Assembly: GCA_015680685.1 (NCBI GenBank)
Contig: MNCI01016273.1
Span: forward strand, 813,951-877,950
Direction: 5' to 3'
From: Gnetum montanum
Lineage: Eukaryota > Streptophyta > Gnetopsida > Gnetales > Gnetaceae
DNA: 64,000 nucleotides
The notes under the pieces were generated by a model. The model did no database searches. It had not been told where the DNA came from and worked only from the letters and a program-made list of their open reading frames with translations. The translations under genes and the position numbers were made by a program. Below, in pieces: positions 58,484 to 64,000 of this stretch (position 1 is the first letter of the stretch; each line of letters begins with the position of its first letter).

Positions 58484-61400
58484 TCATAGAGGGGGTTGCT
58501 TCCCAAGATCCTCTTCATCATCTGCTCTCACTCCACTGGGGCTAGCTCCATCGTTAACATGCCCCTATAATAGAAAACAAAAAACAAAACAAAATAGGTA
58601 AGAGTGGTAAGGAAAATCATGAACAAAAAAGACTAGAAATATAATAACACTAACAATGAAAAAAACAAAACCATACAAAAATAAAACACTCACATGTGAG
58701 GAAGGCCCTAAGTTGGCCTCCAAATGCTGTAGAATCTCCTTCTCAGGCACATTTGTCCAATGTTCCTCCAAGCTAAGATCAGTGCCAGTGAGTGTTTTGC
58801 CTTTGTCCACCGAGGTCCAAGTAGGGCACTCAAGAGAGAACACGCCTATGGCAGCCTCCCTAGAGGTGGTGGTAATTATTCTCTTAGGAGATTCCTCCAC
58901 CTCTGTGCACTCAGCAAACCTATCATAAGCAGACCGAAAACCTAACCCATCAATAAACATCTCCATCCAGTGATGCTCAACTAATTCCTCCTTCAACCAC
59001 TTCTTATACTGATGCTTGTGGTCCTTTTGGTCTTGGCCCCACATCTGCACTTTGGTAGCAAAGGATTTCCAATCTTGACATTTCCTATTCAACAAATCTA
59101 TTTGTGCCCTTTTTTCTGCTAAGTCCTGTGTAGCTTGCACCTTACCATTTAAAACTGTCCAATAACGTGCATATGTGATTTTAGATGTGTGCCAAGTGTT
59201 ATCACCAGATAGCCTAGCAGTAGCAAGATTGTAACGAGATTGGAGATCCCTGCTTTTCTCTTTCTCCTTTGCCAGTGCTTCTTTCAATGAATGCACCTCG
59301 TCCCATAAGTACTCAACTGAACGCCTACAAGTCCAAAGTGTTTTGTACGACGCAACTAGAGACTGCATTGTACACATTCCTTGGGACTTGCTCAACATTC
59401 TCTGGAAATTCAGGGAGAGCATCAATGTGAGTAGCTTCAAAGAGATCCCATTGAAGCTTGCCACCTATGGGTATAAGCATCACACATATAAATCACCTAT
59501 AATTAACAATGAACCCAGATACTAAGTGCAATGCATGATATACACATACCTAGTTTTGGATGAACTTCTTGTAGGTGAACAACAACATCATCAATAATGC
59601 CTTTAACAAAGTCTATCTTACTAGGCATCTCAGGCCATGGTCTTAGCTAGTTGGTTGATGTAGGAAAAGTAGGGGGATCGCATTGATTGGAACTTATGGT
59701 CCTGATGCCTTTGTCCAAGATGCGTATGCCTCAGAAGTCTCAGCATTTACCTCTGATACTAGAAATAATCAAAATGATTAAGAACAATGCATGAAAATTC
59801 AAGAGTACAAAGACATAGATTGCACTGAAAGGAATATGACAAAAAGCCCCTTGCCGTTTGGTTGAGGCGGATCACCAAGCTGCAAAGATCCATTGAAGAA
59901 GCCATCAAGAACATCCCTTTCATCATTGGGTTGCCTAAGTGCATCCAAAGCCTCTGTAAGCCTCATCTCCATGATGTCTGTCACATCCTCCTCTTGCGAG
60001 GTAAGAGGTTATTTAATCATTTCTTGTCTCTCCTTCACTTTTTCTTCCATCCCTGTGACAATCACTTCAGGATTGGTCATCGGGGCCAAAGTCTCTCTCT
60101 CCCTCTCAGCACTTTCCTCTGATGATTCTAGAATCTTAGAGTTAGCATAACATAGTATATATAACACATAGATAAAAAAAACAAAAAACAAATAATTTAT
60201 AACAATACAACAAAATACTTACTTTCTATTGGCAATACAAAACGAATCTTCTTTACGCTTGGTAGTATCGCATTTAGGGTAGGCTTCCTTGGGCATTCCT
60301 TCCTCTTCACTTTTATCTTGGACTTCCCAATAGTCTCGCCAATCAAACGTTCAGCCCTTCTCAAAGATGTGCATAGCCTAGGTGGTTCCAATCCCAAACT
60401 ATCATGGGAATGGTGGGAACAGCTTACTGCACCTCCACTAGTGACTGTTATCGACTTCTCAATGCCTTCCGGTGGATCCTGGGATCTAGTGGTGCTAAAT
60501 AGGTAGTGAATCCAAGGACTGGATAATTGTGAAAAATTTCTCAAAACATAGTAGTTATCATCGTAAACCACTAGGAACTCGGTGAACCTACGTAAATATC
60601 CTGCAAAGAAAGTAAAGGTAAAATGAGATTTGGCATGGACGTTAGAACATAACCTGATGATCTCCCTGCAAAGACTGGATGCAAGAAATTGTGCCGAGTT
60701 GTAGCACCTTCCTGTCTCTATAATGGCACATATGACACGTGTAGTCTCTATCCCAAGGTTTCTCCCTTGAGAAAGAGATTTTGGAAATGCCCATGCCCGA
60801 AAGAGAGGATATAGAAAGTTCATTTTCATTGACCAGGTGTCGTCTCGCATAGCAAAACCTGTGCAATCCTGAGGCATACCTAACCACTCCTCCAAATCTC
60901 TTATGACTTGGTTATCTTTTGCTGCTTTGTCTATAGACATTGTGGCACCATCCATGGGCACGCTGAAAATATCAGAAAGAAATTCAGTAGTCAAGTGAAA
61001 AGATACCCTAACCCCTCGGACCCACGTGCTAAAGTGGGAAGCATCACCATTGAAAGAATCTACAATAGTGACTATCTCAGTGGTTGAAATGCTAGGAGTC
61101 AAAGCTAAAAGCAAGTCCATCAGACCGGCATGGGTAAGGTGACTGATGGTCAGCTCAGGGGCTTCTCTCTGTAACCACTTTTGTGAATGCTCCACCTCGC
61201 CAAACTTCATGAAAAGGGTGGCCTTAGTGCGTCCCATTACAATAGTGACTTCTTCGGGAGGGGTGGATGCTATAAAAAGAAAACATAGAGCAAAAGTTAA
61301 AAACATAGTACAAGATAAGGCAATAGAAGAAAAGAAAATGGAAACTAAAGTATGGTCATTTACCATCGAAAAATGGTGTAGGTGGAATAGGCGCAGGATC

Positions 61401-64000
61401 AATTCTTTGGGGGAAGGTTGGCCCATTAGAAGACCATTCCCCATGTAACCAACCGCAAGCTTGGCAATATTTGAAGGCTCTCAAAAATTGCCTATGGTAG
61501 TCCACAAGAGCCACCTTGATCTAGTCCAACATCGTAGCATGAAGAATGGGGTCCTCCATGAAAGTCTCTAGTGCCGTGCACACTAAGGCAAGTCTGCCAT
61601 CATCAGCGCACATCCCATGTTCATCAAGGTGAGGCCTGCATAGGAAAAACAACAATGGAATTTAGATGATGACATGAAATTTAAAAAGGGATCAAAATTA
61701 AAACAAGACACAAAGGGGCATACCTATCCACTCTATATACCGTCCCGGGTGGATTCTGAAATAGAGTGTGTACACGAAGGGCTAGGAAAAGTGTGTTGCT
61801 GCTATTATAATGACTACATGTAGGTAGCTCCCACACACGAGTCAAGGGACGTGTAGATCTAGGACCTTCAACAGGGCCTCCCTCAACTTTGAAAAGTTCC
61901 TCATCAATGTCAGTAACAAAGGCAAGCATGCCTTGTATGGACCCAGGCAATGCTATCTCAATGATATCCCAAGCCAATTGTTCACTCAAGTGAGACCATA
62001 TGACCACACTAAAATTCTGCAAGATGAAAGAAAAAATGAACTGACACAAGAGTGAAACCATATCACATGGGGCCCAATGTGCATGTCATGGGGAGGTGTG
62101 TCCAGTCCAAAGGGGCCAAACCAAGTAAGCACCCCAACAAGCTCAACCACCAGAAGAGAAGGTTTAGATCCCCTGCACATAGCCAACCCAATGCCAGCAA
62201 CATTAGGTAAGCAAAAAAAATTTAGTATTAACCATAGAACAAAACCACATAGGCCAAGAAATCACATAGACAAACATTTGGAATACACAGCTTCACCCAT
62301 GCCATGATAAACCACATAAAAATGCAAAACATAAACACACTCAGAAAATAAATAAACAATATAAACATGAAACTCGCAAATAATGGGCATATAGTAGTAA
62401 TGCACATTTTCACATTCCAACTCGCGTTGGGTATCTTTAGCATCTCCAAACTAAGTCACACCGGCCCCTGTAAGCAAGTCACGCTGGGCCCTACAAGCAA
62501 ACCATCAACAACCAAGTCACACTGGTTTTTCTTACTAGCAATCACTTACGCTATGCTGCCAGATGCCCCATTCAAATGACCTGCCCTCCTTGTTGCTTCG
62601 TCACATGGTTGCCGAGCTCAGAAACTTGGGGATGGGATCTTGTCGGTTTGCTCTCGTAGTCACAAGGAGTTACCCGGGGCATTACCCCATGGGCAATTGT
62701 GACTGCTTATGGACCCGAACTTGGGTGATCTATTAATGACCAGGATGAAGCTTTGACGAGGCCTAAACCCGTGAGAGCTAGCAGGCTGAAGTTGCCGTGA
62801 GGGATGAAGCAGCGTAGCGAAGCAACATTGAAGTTTATAAAAAATAGCCATTCCTGTTGATTTTTCCTCTTGGAATATGCAGGGCCATCCAATGGTAGAT
62901 TTCTCATTCTGTGTGCTTTTAGGGCCTTAAGAATTAAAAGAAAATCATCCCTGGAAAATAGCTTAGTAGCATTCATTCTCCATTGGGCTTATCATTCGCG
63001 CAACATGTAACCTACGACAGGAACGTAGAGCCCAAAATTATTATCGGAGCGTGCACCTAAGTGTCGTTAGAATAGTATTCCAATTCATTTATGATCCCGC
63101 TCTACACACATGCGCATCGAAACAAGTAGCAGAAGTTCAATGATGATATGCCCTCTCTGGCGATTTGAGCAAGTCATGTTGGGCTTTCTTACCAGAAAGT
63201 CATGTTGAGCCCTTATCCACAAGCCACGCTGCCCTGAAGGGCTTCATATGTCACGCTGTCCTACCTCCAAACTCTAAAAAATTATGCAGTCACGCTAAAA
63301 ACTTGCAGCTCACACTGTTGAGGAAGGTAAGACACTCACGCCCCAATAGATAAAAAATTCAGTCATACTGGCCATTCTTGCCCCTTTCAAAAATTCAAAA
63401 TTCTTGTAGTCATGTTGCCCACCAAAACAGGAAAATTTTACCCAAAATTCTAAGTCACATTGATCATTTGCCTTGGCAAGCCAAAATTTTCATAAGTCAC
63501 ACTGCCTAGGGATTGAAATCCAAAAGTTACAGGTCACGCTGCTCAGGGACTAAAATCCAAAAATCGCAAGTCACACTGAGTTCCTTCTAAAACCCAAAAA
63601 TTGCGGTAATGCTGAGTTCCCCAAAATTCAAATCATGCAGAATTCCCAAAATTTCCAACATCTTTGTAGTCATGCTGCCCTCCAAAACTGGAAAATTTTC
63701 CCAAAAATCTAAAATTTTCAAATCATGCTACCCTAGCTCCAAAGCCAAAATTTTTTTTAGTCACATTACACCCACAAACCCTGCTAAAGCTATGCCAAGA
63801 TAGCCAAAAACCTAGAAAAATAAAAAATGCCACGATTCCAAAAGTCCCAAAGCCCAAATCACAGCACAAAATCTCACCCTAGGTAATGTTGCTGGAGGAA
63901 AATAGGGGAGAAACAAACTTACCTATGCAAAGCCTTCTTCCACGTTGGAATCCTGGCTTGGGGAAGACACTGGAGAACCTCCTCGCTCTCCTCTAGGAAT
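58484..64000 (-). CDS. Gy5 antisense multi-exon gene, nearly intact
   Basis: Exons: E1 ends 63923 (donor GTAAGT, start outside window); E2 61724-62016; E3 61364-61635; E4 60223-61269; E5 about 59855-60127; E6 59550-59758; E7 58694-59464; E8 58484-58564. Acceptors include CATCTTGCAG, CCTATGCAG and TTTTTATAG; donors GTATGC, GTAAAT, GTAAGT, GTATGT, GTGAGT. E1/E2/E3/E4/E5 and E7/E8 join in frame without adjustment. The E5 donor may be GC. Lesions: TAG in the last codon of E1, TAG at 61521, TAA at 60009, TAG at 59647, frame breaks in E6 and in E7 near 59330. The product would be roughly 950-1000 residues. Function unknown; it resembles the plant putative transposon protein family. Confidence 0.72.
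58694..59464 (-). CDS. Exon 7 of Gy5 antisense gene: coiled coil
   Basis: Acceptor CCCATAG, donor CAT/GTGAGTG. Starts KLQWDLFEATHIDALPEFPE, shifts frame near 59330, then a Lys/Glu/Gln-rich helical region (EVHSLKEALAKEKEKSRDLQ, DLAEKRAQIDLLNRK, KDHKHQYKKWLKEEL) and an acidic end with CPTWTSVDKGKTL and ILQHLEANLGPSSH. Gy4 exon 7 matches, including PTWTTMEKGKTL. A coiled coil also follows the Transposase_32-like part in Gy1 ORF3. Confidence 0.7.
60223..61269 (-). CDS. Exon 4 of Gy5 antisense gene: Transposase_32-like domain
   Basis: 348 codons with no stop. Starts STPPEEVTIV (the first codon is shared with E3). Landmarks: KFGEVEHSQKWLQREAPEL, FSTWVRGVRVSFHLTTEFLS, DIFSVP, LEEWLG, LYPLFRAWAFPKSLSQGRNL, VICAIIETGRCYNSAQFLAS. 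The phrase WVRGV...F...DIFSVP is the style of Transposase_32 proteins, a family of unknown biochemical role despite its name. It lacks any DDE or RT motif that I can see. The C-terminal part is basic (KSKIKVKRKECPRK) and could be a nuclear signal. Gy4 48090-49117 matches throughout. Confidence 0.7.
62450..63790. repeat. Dispersed GTCACGCTG array in antisense intron 1 of Gy5
   Basis: About 20 occurrences of AAGTCACGCTG or forms with CG changed to TG or CA, often after CCAAAATTTT. Spacing is irregular, 20-120 bp. It occupies most of intron 1 (62017-63922). Confidence 0.8.

Larger units (their letters stand above)
52518..64000 (+). mobile_element. Gy5: Tat/Ogre-like gypsy element with antisense gene (partial)
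   Basis: Inserted into Gy4 RT, so younger. Has 5' LTR, primer site, gag and protease, then a minus-strand gene. RT, integrase and 3' LTR would be right of the window. Fewer lesions than Gy4. Confidence 0.82.

Overview
The window is repeat-dominated nuclear DNA from a land plant, probably a seed plant with a large genome. It is AT-rich, almost everything recognisable is a plant-type LTR retrotransposon, primer sites match plant tRNAs, and introns have plant-style GT-AG borders. I see no ordinary host gene, rRNA, tRNA or CRISPR array. The species cannot be named. Two assembly gaps are present (18416-18895 and 46724-47350). Lineage names below rest on remembered family motifs, not on searches.

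Layout. (1) 1-12331: Gy1, a decayed Athila-like Ty3/gypsy element with gag, pol, a long extra ORF3 and LTRs; its left end lies outside the window. (2) 12332-14989: flank with a LINE tail (12854-13620). (3) 14995-21342: Gy2, flanked by the 5-bp duplication ATCTT. It keeps two LTRs, gag and the ends of ORF3 but no visible pol. (4) 21348-26680: AT-rich sequence with little recognisable content. (5) 26680-28740: Co-A, a Ty1/copia LTR and adjoining internal DNA on the minus strand. (6) 30413-39261: Co-B, a second minus-strand copia element, split by Gy3 (31929-36339, duplication CATAA, related to Gy2). (7) 39262-52517: Gy4, a Tat/Ogre-like gypsy element inserted into Co-B. (8) 52518-64000: Gy5, a relative of Gy4 inserted into the Gy4 reverse transcriptase and running off the right edge.

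Most interesting content. Gy4 and Gy5 each carry, on the strand opposite gag-pol and between protease and reverse transcriptase, a multi-exon gene. In Gy5 seven exon borders can be placed (58484-62016, plus the end of a first exon at 63923), most joining in frame. In Gy4 the homologous gene (45802-51437) has a TATA box at 51579-51586. The product has a region resembling the plant putative transposon protein family (Transposase_32) followed by a coiled coil. In Gy4 the antisense gene appears to sit inside a sense-strand intron whose 3' splice site is just before RT (51976), comparable to the PR/RT intron described for Ogre elements. A related domain occurs in sense orientation, downstream of gag or pol, in Gy1 and Gy2. 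Other signals are a dispersed GTCACGCT-type motif shared by LTR, leader and antisense intron 1 of the Tat elements, a hairpin with compensatory changes between Gy1 and Gy3, and widespread TAG stops where CAG glutamine codons are expected.
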